Assembly: GCF_008087625.1 (NCBI RefSeq)
Contig: NZ_CP042998.1
Span: forward strand, 62,001 to 126,000
Source of the DNA: Aquisphaera giovannonii
GTDB lineage: Bacteria; Planctomycetota; Planctomycetia; Isosphaerales; Isosphaeraceae
DNA: 64,000 nucleotides
Reading direction: 5' to 3'
Shown here: piece by piece, positions 21,125 through 30,249 of the stretch
Numbering within the stretch: position 1 is the first letter of the stretch
Layout: every line of letters begins with the position of its first letter
Translations under genes and position numbers: made by a program
Notes under the pieces: model-generated
Seen by the model: only the letters and a program-made list of their open reading frames with translations
The model's database searches: none
Told to the model about the DNA's origin: nothing

Positions 21125-22180
21125 TCAGAACCGGCCGTCGCGGGCCTCGAAGTGCGTCGGCCTGTCCAGGGTCGGGCCTCCCTTCATGAGCCAGTCGGCG
21201 GTCAGGTCGATCAGGCGGTCGGCGTCGATACGGGGCGGGCCGAACAGGTGGATGGCCTTGCGGGCGTCGCTGAGCAGGGCGTCGGGTGCTTCGGCGCCGT
21301 GGAACCGGACGGGGCGGCCGAGGAGCTGGGCGAACCGTTCGGCGACTCGTCGGACGGAGAGGACCTCCGGCCCGGTGACGTTGAAGACCGTCGGCGGGCT
21401 GGCCAGGTGGCCGAACGCCCGGAGCGTCATCGCGTTCGCGTCCCCCTGCCAGATGGCGTTGAAGTGCCCCATCGCGAGGTCCACCGTCTCGCCCGCGAGG
21501 ACCTTCCGGCCCAGGTCCACGAGGACGCCGTAACGCATCTCGACGGCGTAGTTCAGGCGGATGAGGGCCATGGGGATGCCCAGGGCGCGAGACTGGTGCT
21601 CCAGGATCCGCTCGCGGCCCAGGCAGCTCATGCCGTACTCGCCGACCGGCCGGGGCGGGTCGGACTCCTTCGACCCACGGCCGGTCACCGGCTCCAATCC
21701 GTAGACGTTGCCGGTGGAGAACGCGACGATGCGACTCCCCCGATACCGGGCCGCGACCAGGCCGGGCAGGTACGCGTTCATGGCCCACGTCCGGGCCTCC
21801 TGCCCCGTCGCCCCGAACTTCATCGCGAACATCGAGACGATATTGGGAGCGTCCGGCAGCCGCTCGAGCGTACCGGGGTCGAGCAGGTCGGACCTGATCG
21901 TTTCGATGCCGCGCTCGCGGAGCCACTCCTCGGACCCAGCCGAGGAGAACCGCGCAACCCCGATGACCCGCCGATCGGACCGCCCGGCCGCGTCGAACGC
22001 ACGCCTCGCCATCCACGCCAACGTCGGCCCCATCTTGCCGGCCACGCCGAGGAAGATCAGGTCCCCGTCCAGCTTCGCGAACGCGTCGACGACGCCCGGC
22101 GTCGGCGTGCTGAGCAGGTCATCGAGCTGATCGACGTCGCGGATCGATTGCAGATCGCCGATCGAGGCTTCCACCGTCAT
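21125..22180 (-). CDS. NAD-dependent epimerase/dehydratase family protein
   Basis: 351 aa, extended SDR Rossmann fold with the glycine motif FLGVAGKMGPTLAWMARRA, then IVAFSTGNVYGLEPVTG and FNVTGPEVLSVRRVAERF. The active-site Tyr is present in GEYGMSCLGRE, but the usual YxxxK Lys position is Cys (Y-G-M-S-C), so classical SDR catalysis may be altered. ATG 22180 is preceded by GGGGAG. The GNAT gene ends 20 bases upstream, which puts both in one minus-strand operon. It likely modifies a nucleotide sugar or sugar acid; substrate unknown. Confidence 0.85.
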   Translation of the reverse strand: MTVEASIGDLQSIRDVDQLDDLLSTPTPGVVDAFAKLDGDLIFLGVAGKMGPTLAWMARRAFDAAGRSDRRVIGVARFSSAGSEEWLRERGIETIRSDLLDPGTLERLPDAPNIVSMFAMKFGATGQEARTWAMNAYLPGLVAARYRGSRIVAFSTGNVYGLEPVTGRGSKESDPPRPVGEYGMSCLGRERILEHQSRALGIPMALIRLNYAVEMRYGVLVDLGRKVLAGETVDLAMGHFNAIWQGDANAMTLRAFGHLASPPTVFNVTGPEVLSVRRVAERFAQLLGRPVRFHGAEAPDALLSDARKAIHLFGPPRIDADRLIDLTADWLMKGGPTLDRPTHFEARDGRF

Positions 22181-22200
22181 GGATCTCACTCCCCTGCCCT

Positions 22201-23046
22201 TCAGCCCTTTTCCGGCCCGGAACCGGCCCAGATCCGGCGCGGGTCCTCCGCCACGCGCGGCCCGCGTCCCATCCGCAGCAGCTCCCGCTCCGCGCGAAGC
22301 CCCCATGACCGGACCTGGGCCGCGGCGGGCGCATTCGCCGCCGGGACGTCGAGGATGACGGCCTCTCCCGCGTACCTCGATCGGGCATCGGCCAGGAGCG
22401 CCGGCCCGGCCCGCTCATCTCCGAGGCACGGCCCGATCTGCCGGGCCGACCTGCCCGGTCGCGAGAGCAGGAAGCCGGCGACCCGGCCCGGCTCGCCGGC
22501 CACCCGCAGGGAGTCCGGATGCTCATCGGCCAGGCTGCGGATCAGGCGGCCGCGGTCGGTCCCCGTGACCTCGCGGTCCAGGGCGATCGCCGCATCGAGA
22601 TCGAGCGGATCGGCCTTCCGCGCCATCGGCTCGCCGGACTGCTCGGCGGCCGGAGGCAGGACGCCTCGGTATCGGTCGAAGGTCGCCTCCGCGACGAAGC
22701 CGAGCGACTCATACAGCGGCCGTCCCAGCGGGGTCGCGTCCAGGCGGACTGAGCGCACACCGTTGGCGTTGAGCGACTCCAGCGCCCGGACCATCAGGGC
22801 CCGGCCAATCCCCCGGCCGCGGTATGCTTCATCGACGAGCATCATGGCGATCCAGGCCACCGGCCCGAACCGGCAGGTCGTCACCGTGCCGACCCCGACG
22901 CCATCCAGCTCGGCGACGAAGCCGCCGTCCGGCTGGAGCTCCATCTGTCGCCTCCAGTCGGCCTCGAGCTGGTTCCAACCGGCCTGCGCCACCAGGCGCC
23001 GGCCGAGGGCAAGATCCCCGATCGTCATGGGGCGGATATCGAGCAA
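22201..23046 (-). CDS. Tandem-GNAT acetyltransferase
   Basis: 281 aa. An N-terminal GNAT domain (about 1-135) has the acetyl-CoA loop MLVDEAYRGRGIGRALMVRA and GRPLYESLGFVAEATFDRY. A second GNAT-like half (about 145-270) contains LDLDAAIALDREVTGTDRGR and AVILDVPAANAPAAAQV, matching the two-domain layout of the GNAT plus Acetyltransf_18 type. The start is TTG at 23046 (LDIRPMT supplies the first beta strand); an in-frame ATG at 23028 would clip that strand. First gene of the minus-strand operon. Confidence 0.82.
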   Translation of the reverse strand: MLDIRPMTIGDLALGRRLVAQAGWNQLEADWRRQMELQPDGGFVAELDGVGVGTVTTCRFGPVAWIAMMLVDEAYRGRGIGRALMVRALESLNANGVRSVRLDATPLGRPLYESLGFVAEATFDRYRGVLPPAAEQSGEPMARKADPLDLDAAIALDREVTGTDRGRLIRSLADEHPDSLRVAGEPGRVAGFLLSRPGRSARQIGPCLGDERAGPALLADARSRYAGEAVILDVPAANAPAAAQVRSWGLRAERELLRMGRGPRVAEDPRRIWAGSGPEKG

Positions 23047-23800
23047 GGAGCCCCCCGCGGTTCAGGTCGCGTCATCCCGCCCGCCATTCTCACAGGCCGG
23101 CGGCCGCCTGGCCAGGTATTTCGTTTCACCCGCCCGGTGGCTTTGGTTGTCGCATCAATTTTTTCCGATAACTAATCATAAAACTCAAATGGAGAATAGC
23201 TTGCGAGGAAATCCGCCGGGGTTCGCCGGGCAATTTTTGTCCGCTCCCGCGGTCATCCTGGCCTCGACCGAGCGTCTCGGGCGGGGGTCCTTCCCCGCCT
23301 CCTCCCTTCCCTGTTCCATCGCCGAATTGCCAAGGAGCCTCCTCGGGGCATAGCACCGGGCGCACGCCCCTCATGACGTAGGATCCGCGCATCGTCAGCC
23401 CCGGTTTCACGACGATGAACGAAACTGGCGTGACTTGATCCGCGCTCTCCCGAAGACCCGACGCTTACCGGACGATGCGGACGCCGGTCAAGGTCACCGA
23501 GATCAAGGCTCCGAGCGCCGCCGGTTGCCCCGGCGTGGGGCGACGGACGGGGTAGCCGAGCGCTCGATCGACCAGGACGAGAGGGCCCATCAAGCAGGCC
23601 GGCCCGAGCCGCGTCCCCCGGGACGTGAGGGCGAAGGACCGCAGCGCAGGGGCGTTCTGAGCCTCCGGGCCGGCCGGGCCGTTGGCTGTCCTGCCGGGCC
23701 CGCCGGCTCGGGACGATCGCGTGGGGACAAGGGCTGGGAGGGTTCGATATCGGTCACGTTGAGAGACCAACGCGGGATGGCTCAGGAACGGGACGGGCCC
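23047..23800. promoter_or_regulatory. Intergenic region upstream of the GNAT-epimerase operon
   Basis: 754 bp. The part near 23150-23200 is AT-rich (for example caattttttccgataactaa) and is the likely promoter zone for the minus-strand operon. 23400-23800 holds only Arg/Gly/Pro-rich overlapping ORFs with no RBS or recognisable motif. I see no gene in it. Confidence 0.35.
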
Positions 23801-24706
23801 TCACCCGGCGACGAGCCGGGCCCGCGTCTGCCCGGCGTCCTCGACGGGTGTGACGCCGAATAGGCGCTTGAACTCGCGGCTGAACTGCGAGGCGCTCTCG
23901 TAGCCGACGGCCCGCGCGGCGGTGCTCGCGTTGTGGCCGTCGTGGGCCATCAGGAGCCTCGCCTGATCGAGGCGGACGCGCTTGATGTACTGGAGCGGGG
24001 AGCTCGCCGTCACGAGCTTGAAGTAGTGGTGGAAGGCCGCGACGCTCATCCTGGCCTTGCGGGCCAGGCCCTCGACGCTGTGCGGGCTCGCGTACTCGGC
24101 GTGGATGTGCTTCAGCACGCGGGCGATCCGCGCGAAGTGCTCGTCGCGGCTGGCGAGCGACCGCAGGGCGCCCCCCTGCTCGCCCAGGAGCACCCTGTAG
24201 ACGATCTCGCGGACCGTCTGGGCGCCGAGCATCCGGCTGTCGAGCGGCGACCTCAAGCACTCCAGGAGCCGGATCACGGCGCCCGCCAGGTCCTCCGTCA
24301 TCGGCGAGGAGGAGATGCCGCGAGGAGTCGGGCCGGCCGCCGGGATCAGGGGCTCGTCCATCTCCAGGATCATCTCGCCGAGCATCGTCGGCTCGACGCT
24401 GATGGCCAGGATGAGGAGCGGTTCCTCCGGGCTCGCCTCCGTCTCGCATTCCGCGGGGATGGGGACCGAGAGCACCAGGTAGTTGTACGGGTCGTATTGG
24501 TAGACCTCGCCGCCGAGGTAGGCGCGCTTCCGCCCCTGGCCGACTATCAGGATCTTCGGCTGATAGACGACCGGGCCGCGGGGCGCCGACTTCGACACCC
24601 GGCCCACCGTCACGCCCTCGACGGCCGTCCGATTCATGCCCTCGTCAACCGCCACCTCGTCGAGCAGGCTCGAGAGCCGCCGGCGCTGATCACCCTGGCT
24701 TCCCAT
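23801..24706 (-). CDS. AraC-family transcriptional regulator (AraC_N type)
   Basis: 301 aa. The N-terminal AraC_N cupin-like sensor (about 25-175) includes VVYQPKILIVGQGRKRAYLGG, YDPYNYLVLSVPIPAECE and LILAISVEP. The C-terminal double HTH (about 195-290) has SVEGLARKARMSVAAFHHYF and NASTAARAVGYESASQFSRE. ATG 24706 follows GGAGGGTGAG; the upstream extension covers the divergent promoter. This regulator type commonly neighbours aldo/keto reductases and cupins that it controls (family knowledge). Here it is divergent from such genes, and its presumed operator occurs twice (24794 and 26816). Confidence 0.92.
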   Translation of the reverse strand: MGSQGDQRRRLSSLLDEVAVDEGMNRTAVEGVTVGRVSKSAPRGPVVYQPKILIVGQGRKRAYLGGEVYQYDPYNYLVLSVPIPAECETEASPEEPLLILAISVEPTMLGEMILEMDEPLIPAAGPTPRGISSSPMTEDLAGAVIRLLECLRSPLDSRMLGAQTVREIVYRVLLGEQGGALRSLASRDEHFARIARVLKHIHAEYASPHSVEGLARKARMSVAAFHHYFKLVTASSPLQYIKRVRLDQARLLMAHDGHNASTAARAVGYESASQFSREFKRLFGVTPVEDAGQTRARLVAG

Positions 24707-24793
24707 CTCACCCTCCGATGTCCGATTCTGGGTCCCATCGATGATCAGTATATGGAACAGGGGGAAGGGAGGGGCTTTTCCCCCAGTCCCCGA

Positions 24794-24855
24794 GAGGATC
24801 AGGCAAACCTTCTGGAGGAACGTTCCTTTCCCCAAGCTCCTTGCCGGCCTTTAAT
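24794..24855 (+). promoter_or_regulatory. Putative AraC-regulated promoter 1 (operator plus -10)
   Basis: Operator core GGATCAGGCAAACCTTC starts at 24796, followed by a second AraC-like half-site GGAGGAACGTTCCTT. A -10-like TTTAAT lies at 24850-24855, exactly 56 bases after the first G of the operator. The same operator, differing at about 2 of 35 positions, with the same 56-base spacing occurs at 26816. It lies between the divergent regulator and the small ORF at 24960. Confidence 0.75.
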
Positions 24856-24959
24856 ACCCTCAGCCGGCGAGAGGAAGGGCTCGCGGCCCTCGCCAAACGT
24901 CCTCGCAACTTCGAGGAAGCCGCCTCGAGGATCCTCACGAGCCAGAACAGGAGGAGATC

Positions 24960-25226
24960 ATGAGCACCATCACGCTTTCCGATCCGGCCCGGTTCGCGCA
25001 GGCCATCCGCGACGTAGCCCGGGATGCCCACCAGCTGAGGAACGCGACGTCGCCGGCGTCCGCCCGGGGGCTATCCCGGCGGATCGAGTCGCTGGCCTCG
25101 GCGCTCGGCGATCGCCGCGACGGGCCGCTCGGCACGTGGCTGGACAACCTCGGGCGAGAAGTCCGGGCCGACGCGATCCGGCGGGCCTCGGCAGGCTCGC
25201 GCGCGGCGGCCTGCCTGTGTGCCTAA
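24960..25226 (+). CDS. Small protein of unknown function in AraC regulon
   Basis: 88 aa, starting [23 protein letters not shown] 24960 has a strong RBS (AGGAGGAGAT). Predicted mostly helical with Arg/Ala-rich amphipathic segments; no Cys pair, signal or known motif until the C-terminal AAACLCA. Its stop overlaps the candidate cupin start. Downstream of operator 1, so probably the first gene controlled by the AraC regulator. I do not recognise it. Confidence 0.6.
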   Translation: MSTITLSDPARFAQAIRDVARDAHQLRNATSPASARGLSRRIESLASALGDRRDGPLGTWLDNLGREVRADAIRRASAGSRAAACLCA

Positions 25227-25614
25227 CGCGCGGCGTGCTCGCTGCTCCGAGAAAGCCCCCACGGACGATGAGGAAGGGCCGGCCGACCGGTTCACCGGCA
25301 CGGTCCGCATCGTCCCGCTGCTCCGGCTGCACACCCCGGCCCGGCCGGCAGCGGCCGGCGTCACGTTCGAGCCGGGGGCCCTCACCGCCTGGCACACGCA
25401 ATCGCTGGGGCAGACTCTCCTCATCACGGCGGGGTGCGGTCGGGTCCAGCGCGAGGGTGGGCCGGTCGAGGAGGTCCTCCCCGGCGACGTCGTCTGGCCC
25501 CCGCCGGGGGCCTCCCCCACCACGGCCATGACGCACATCGCCATCCAGGAAGCCCTCGACGGCAAGGTGGTGGGCTGGATGGAGCACGCGAGCGACGAGG
25601 AGTACCGCGGCTGA
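25219..25614 (+). CDS. Cupin-domain protein with degenerate metal site
   Basis: 131 aa. Strongly resembles the small cupins with the pattern FTGTVRIxPLF, [32 protein letters not shown]. Here the first motif reads AWHTQSLGQ (second His replaced by Gln). The second reads [17 protein letters not shown], so the loop with the KHWHGA histidines is missing. Two metal-ligand clusters are therefore damaged, although the frame stays open to the family-typical end DEEYRG. The GTG start at 25219 lacks a good RBS and overlaps the preceding ORF. It may be a non-metal cupin or an eroding gene. Confidence 0.7.
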   Translation: MPNARRARCSEKAPTDDEEGPADRFTGTVRIVPLLRLHTPARPAAAGVTFEPGALTAWHTQSLGQTLLITAGCGRVQREGGPVEEVLPGDVVWPPPGASPTTAMTHIAIQEALDGKVVGWMEHASDEEYRG

Positions 25615-25636
25615 GCCGCGCCGGGCGGCCGGGGCG

Positions 25637-26572
25637 TCAGTTGTCGCGGTGGAGGACGTGGCAGCCGGTGCAATCCCTGGATACGGCGGAGAAGGCCGAG
25701 TCGGCCGCCCGTCGCGACGCATCTCCGGGCCTGTCCGCAAGCCCTTGAAGGGCCCGACTCAGGGAGTCGGCGTGGGCCCCGGCCGCTTCCAGCTCGCGGA
25801 CGAACCCCTCGCCCCGGTGTCGGGCCTCGTCGAGCCGCGCGGCCTCGCGGAAGAGCTCGGCGAGCTGGAGGGCCTCGTGCGATGGATCGACGTCGGGGTG
25901 GCCGGCCGGTGCCCGGAATCCGGCCTTCTGCACGGCCTTGAGGCGGTCCCAGCGGCCGTCGACGCGGACCATCATGTCGACCAGCAGCGGGACCTTGGCC
26001 CGCTCCGGGAAGTCCGTCCCGGCCCGCTCCAGCTCCTCGGCGGTCGGTGCGGCGAAGCCTCGCGCCGCCTCGTAGAGCCCGCGGTATTCCGGCGCCGTGC
26101 CCGCCTTCTCGAGCCAGGAGAGGGCCTGCTCGCGGGTCCAGGCCTCGTTCGCCAGGCCGCAGACCGCGACGGCGGCGGGCCCGCGATGCTTGCCGTGGTG
26201 GCAATGCACGAACGCGGGGCCAGGCAGCGTGCGTGCGGCCTTGATGATGCGGACCGCCTGGTCGCGGGGCACCCCGTCGTAGCCGATGGGCAGGTGGACA
26301 TATCGGATGCCGAACCTGCGGGCCGTCTCGACGTCTGGGATTGCCCCGTCGACGCTGATGACCGTCCTGACGCCCAGCGCCTTGAGTGCCGAGAACGCCT
26401 CCTCGCCACGCGGTTCGCCTCCGCTGTACAGGCCCGGGCCCAGGCGGAAGGCGTTCTCGATCCCCGGCAGCTCGAGCCGCTCGGGCGGTGCCCCCCCGGC
26501 GGAGGCGGCGAGCATCACGCCGACCAGCAATGAGCCGACGCAACGCCCCGCGCACGTGCTCCTCGTCGTCAC
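25637..26572 (-). CDS. Exported DSP-type phosphatase fused to C-terminal cytochrome c'-like domain
   Basis: 311 aa. GTG 26572 follows AGGAGG and begins a signal peptide (GSLLVGVMLAASAGGAPP). The middle (about 35-190) is a dual-specificity/tyrosine-phosphatase-like fold with catalytic loop FVHCHHGKHRG, Cys124-x5-Arg130. The last ~100 residues are helical and end in C301-T-G-C304-H305, a heme c attachment site nine bases of residues from the C-terminus region, as in cytochrome c' four-helix bundles. Export and heme attachment fit a periplasmic location. No partner is obvious; it is flanked by the AraC regulon but on the other strand. The domain pairing is unusual. Confidence 0.82.
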   Translation of the reverse strand: MTTRSTCAGRCVGSLLVGVMLAASAGGAPPERLELPGIENAFRLGPGLYSGGEPRGEEAFSALKALGVRTVISVDGAIPDVETARRFGIRYVHLPIGYDGVPRDQAVRIIKAARTLPGPAFVHCHHGKHRGPAAVAVCGLANEAWTREQALSWLEKAGTAPEYRGLYEAARGFAAPTAEELERAGTDFPERAKVPLLVDMMVRVDGRWDRLKAVQKAGFRAPAGHPDVDPSHEALQLAELFREAARLDEARHRGEGFVRELEAAGAHADSLSRALQGLADRPGDASRRAADSAFSAVSRDCTGCHVLHRDN

Positions 26573-26815
26573 TCTCCCCGCCTCCTGAAAAGACGGCCGA
26601 TGACCTGCCAAGATGGGCCCCTGCGGCACGGGCGTGATCATCCCCCGGCCGCGGGCGGATCCTCGCCGCCGCGAACGATGATAGCGGATGACGAGATCGG
26701 GCGGAGCATGGCGGCGCGACTCTGTCGGGGCCGATCCTCAAGATCGGGGCGCAACATCTTCGTCCTCGCCTCCTCTCAGGACGGCGAGCTCCTGACCGGC
26801 ACGTCATTCCGCCTG
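26573..26815. other. Divergent intergenic region before promoter 2
   Basis: 243 bp between the phosphatase-cytochrome gene and the second AraC-type promoter. No gene. It must contain the minus-strand promoter for the phosphatase gene, but I cannot place it. Confidence 0.3.
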
Positions 26816-26877
26816 GAGGATCAGGCAAACCTTCCGGAGGATCGTTCCTTCACGGCTGCGGGCGGGCGGCCTCTAAT
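26816..26877 (+). promoter_or_regulatory. Putative AraC-regulated promoter 2 (operator plus -10)
   Basis: Second copy of the operator: GGATCAGGCAAACCTTC starts at 26818, followed by GGAGGATCGTTCCTT. The -10-like TCTAAT lies at 26872-26877, 56 bases after the operator start as in promoter 1. It lies about 80 bases before the aldo/keto reductase start, with no other gene between. Confidence 0.75.
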
Positions 26878-26879
26878 GA

Positions 26880-27959
<1,080 letters not shown>

Positions 27960-27980
27960 CCTGCGACAACCCCGGTGGCG

Positions 27981-28002
27981 ATGCCCGAGGGCCGCCGGGC
28001 AT
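27981..28002 (+). terminator. Hairpin downstream of aldo/keto reductase gene
   Basis: ATGCCCG (27981-27987) pairs with CGGGCAT (27996-28002) across an 8-nt loop. It lies 21 bases after the stop codon. The following bases are only weakly T-rich. Confidence 0.35.
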
Positions 28003-28028
28003 TGGCTCTTCGCGACTCCGGTCCTTAG

Positions 28029-28054
28029 TGCATGATAAAGGGGGTTATCATGCA
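28029..28054. repeat. Perfect 10-bp inverted repeat with 6-nt centre at island edge
   Basis: TGCATGATAA (28029-28038) and TTATCATGCA (28045-28054) are perfect reverse complements around AGGGGG. The right arm plus flank, TATCATGCATTAGA (28046-28059), recurs exactly at 28930-28943, where it is again followed by a CGGGAC-like segment. The repeats bracket the first orphan gene. They could be mobile-element ends or a recombination site. Confidence 0.75.
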
Positions 28055-28266
28055 TTAGAACCGGGACTGCCTAGAACAGATTGCGAGCAAGCAAGCTTGC
28101 TACAAAAAGAGCCGAAATAATTTGTAAGCACCTACTTGATAGGGGCAGGCACGGATATCAGTATGCAAGCAGGTTCCTAACCGATGTGAGGCAAGCCTGG
28201 CCTAGCAAGGTTTAAGGCCTGCCTCGTTTCCATCATGGTGCCTAGACATCTAAATGGAGAATCCCA

Positions 28267-28650
28267 ATGGAGGACGAGCGTCCCGGAACCACGCACAAGA
28301 CCATTCTGAACGTTGACAACCACACGCTCCGTGACCTCTGGATTAAAATCTCGGCGGACGAGGAACACACTGAAGGGCCACGGCAAGTCAACAACGGCCA
28401 GTCGATTTCGTGTGATTCAGACAAGGTCAGGTTCGGAAACGCTGCCAGCTACCACATCGATGTTTGGAGGAACGATAACGGGCATCAAGGTGGACACATA
28501 GGAGGATACGACACGGGAGTACGCTTCAACGGGGCAGGGTTCGACGACACTGATGAACTCGTTGTCGTCACAGTCGGTGGCAAGACGCATCTCCAGGCGT
28601 TGTCGCAAAGGAAGGCGGGAGAGGTGGTCGGCGAGATCATCCTGGCGTAG
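28267..28650 (+). CDS. Orphan protein, paralogue A of the DNH-RNDNG family
   Basis: 127 aa, ATG 28267 with GGAGA upstream. No signal peptide or membrane segment. The core shares a clear pattern with the protein at 29255: V/I-DNH-T/S-L-x-DL, then DS, GN-x-A-x-Y, V-x-RNDNG-x-x-G and IG. The alternation of polar and apolar residues suggests a beta-sandwich. I do not recognise the family. Base composition is visibly lower in GC than flanking operons. No operon partner within 600 bases. Confidence 0.7.
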   Translation: MEDERPGTTHKTILNVDNHTLRDLWIKISADEEHTEGPRQVNNGQSISCDSDKVRFGNAASYHIDVWRNDNGHQGGHIGGYDTGVRFNGAGFDDTDELVVVTVGGKTHLQALSQRKAGEVVGEIILA

Positions 28651-29254
28651 GTGCTCTCTGCATCCCGCCATCCAGGCAGCCTGAGTACATCGGACAGCAA
28701 GGAGTGAGCGAAGAAGCTCGGTACCTCCCGGAGCTGCCTCGACCGGTCGTCTCTTCCGCCTCGTCGGTCCCCTCAGTCATGGGCCTTCTTGGTTGGGTCG
28801 GTACCCAAGAACGCTCTACTGGTTTCGGGCGGTCCTGGCCATTCTCGTGAAGGAAGAGCGGGCGTGAGAGAGGCTCTTCGGGCGATGGCCGAAGCGTCGA
28901 TGCGTCGGCCATGGTCCCGGCAACACGGATATCATGCATTAGACGGGACGGCCGAAAACCCGCCCAGCCCGGGGACAGATGGGTTCAAAGTCGGGGGGTT
29001 CTCGGGATGTTTCGGGCAGATTTCGCCCGCTATCTAAAGATGACTGCCAGATACCGTGCGTGCGTGAGTTGCTGGCATCCTTTTTCGGGATATTTCTGCG
29101 AATTCAATTGATTCTGAATGTCGTGACGGTTGAAATGGCCAATGTGAGCCTCCACGCAAACGAGCTGATTGGGCTAGCCGGTCGAATCGGCCACGGCACA
29201 TCTAGGTTAGGTCCGGGATGTACCGGGGCTTTGTGTTAGTCCTGGAGAGTTATC
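28651..29254. other. Island intergenic region
   Basis: 604 bp between the two paralogues. Contains the second TATCATGCATTAGA copy (28930-28943). The part from about 29080 to 29130 is AT-rich (gcgaattcaattgattctga) and is a promoter candidate for the next gene. Short ORFs here have no RBS or coding character. Confidence 0.4.
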
Positions 29255-29680
29255 ATGGTAGCTCAGACTGTAGACGCCGTGCGAGAAGAGCCTGTGCGGA
29301 GCGACATTGACCGAGGCCGGCTGGAGGACTTCAATCGGGGCGTTCGTGCGAAGCTGACCATCGACAACCACTCGTTAACTGACCTCCACGTCCATTGGAC
29401 TGGCGATGTTGACGAAGACGACAAGTGGGACTTCCTCCCTCATGGTCACAGTGCAACCCATGACTCACGAAGGGTCGACCCCGGCAACAAGGCGACGTAT
29501 GAGCTCAGGGTGTATCGAAACGACAATGGCAAGCCGGGAGCCCAAATCGGCGATGCCTTCTACATCAAGGTCGGGGGAGGTCTTGCTGACCTTGCTACAC
29601 TCGCTCGGTCCGGCGACTACCTTGGATATGTGCTGGCATCAGCATCCGCTAACATTCTCATCATTGGGCTTCTCGGCTAG
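29255..29680 (+). CDS. Orphan protein, paralogue B of the DNH-RNDNG family
   Basis: 141 aa, ATG 29255 with GGAGAG upstream. Core residues about 34-105 align with the 28267 protein: LTIDNHSLTDLHVHW, SRRVDPGNKATYELRVYRN and DNGKPGAQIGD. It differs by a longer acidic N-terminus and a hydrophobic C-terminal end (YVLASASANILIIGLLG) that could insert in a membrane. No known family recognised. The I-x-N, W-x-F-L-P and GN-x-A-x-Y pattern is loosely like small pore-forming or carbohydrate-binding beta-sandwiches; that likeness is unproven. Confidence 0.7.
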   Translation: MVAQTVDAVREEPVRSDIDRGRLEDFNRGVRAKLTIDNHSLTDLHVHWTGDVDEDDKWDFLPHGHSATHDSRRVDPGNKATYELRVYRNDNGKPGAQIGDAFYIKVGGGLADLATLARSGDYLGYVLASASANILIIGLLG

Positions 29681-29814
29681 CTGCAATTAAAGCTGCCCAC
29701 CGAGGTCGTGGTTGTTGGATATGGGACTCCAGAAATGTTCAGAACCTCGACCTATTGCGGAATCCGCCGAGTTCCCACACCGACTCACGAACCGCGAAAA
29801 GAAGGAATGGCACG

Positions 29815-30042
29815 ATGGAAGAGCTGGTCGGGGAAGCCTCTGGACCCGCCGAGCAAAAGAAGGTGATGCTAATCGAGGCGATGCAAGCCGCTTTGGAGAA
29901 GCTACCACCACCACCGCCCGGCACTGATGTCATGAGCCTCCGTCTCATCAAGGTCGAGATGGACCATGGCGGCTTCACGAACATGACGAGAACTCGCGTC
30001 ACGTTAGAGGCTCAGCCGGGGTCACTGAGCGATGTCCACTGA
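29815..30042 (+). CDS. Small orphan protein
   Basis: 75 aa, ATG 29815 with GAAGGA upstream. Begins MEELVGEASGPAEQKKVMLI. Residues 1-35 are probably helical, then a PPPPPG turn and a beta-like tail (MSLRLIKVEMDHGG). No signal, no membrane segment and no known motif. Lies 134 bases after paralogue B on the same strand, so co-transcription is possible. Confidence 0.55.
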   Translation: MEELVGEASGPAEQKKVMLIEAMQAALEKLPPPPPGTDVMSLRLIKVEMDHGGFTNMTRTRVTLEAQPGSLSDVH

Positions 30043-30249
30043 GCCGAAGCCATCGGGGCTCGCGGCAACGTATGATGATGCAAACGGAGTCCCAGGATGA
30101 CCTAGGACGCGTCCGCCGCGGGTGACTTAGTTAAATTGATTGCTCAAGTATTTCGTGAGCAGTGGACCTCCTAGGTTATCACCTTCAAATCTGAGCGGCA
30201 GCGGAACGGACCGACACTCCTCACACTGAGTAGGCACGGGGTCGACACC
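30043..30249. other. Island intergenic region with spaced inverted repeat
   Basis: GATGACCTAGGA (30096-30107) and TCCTAGGTTATC (30169-30180) are reverse complements with one mismatch, 61 bases apart. Between them TGCTCA (30141-30146) and TGAGCA (30156-30161) could form a small hairpin. A cruciform, attenuator or recombination site is possible. Confidence 0.4.

Noticed and set aside
23435-23863. Possible small genes between the GNAT-epimerase operon and araC
   Set aside because: No RBS, overlapping Arg/Gly/Pro-rich frames on both strands, no motif.
28979-29239. 86-codon ORF in the island
   Set aside because: No RBS and it overlaps the promoter zone of paralogue B; weak coding character.
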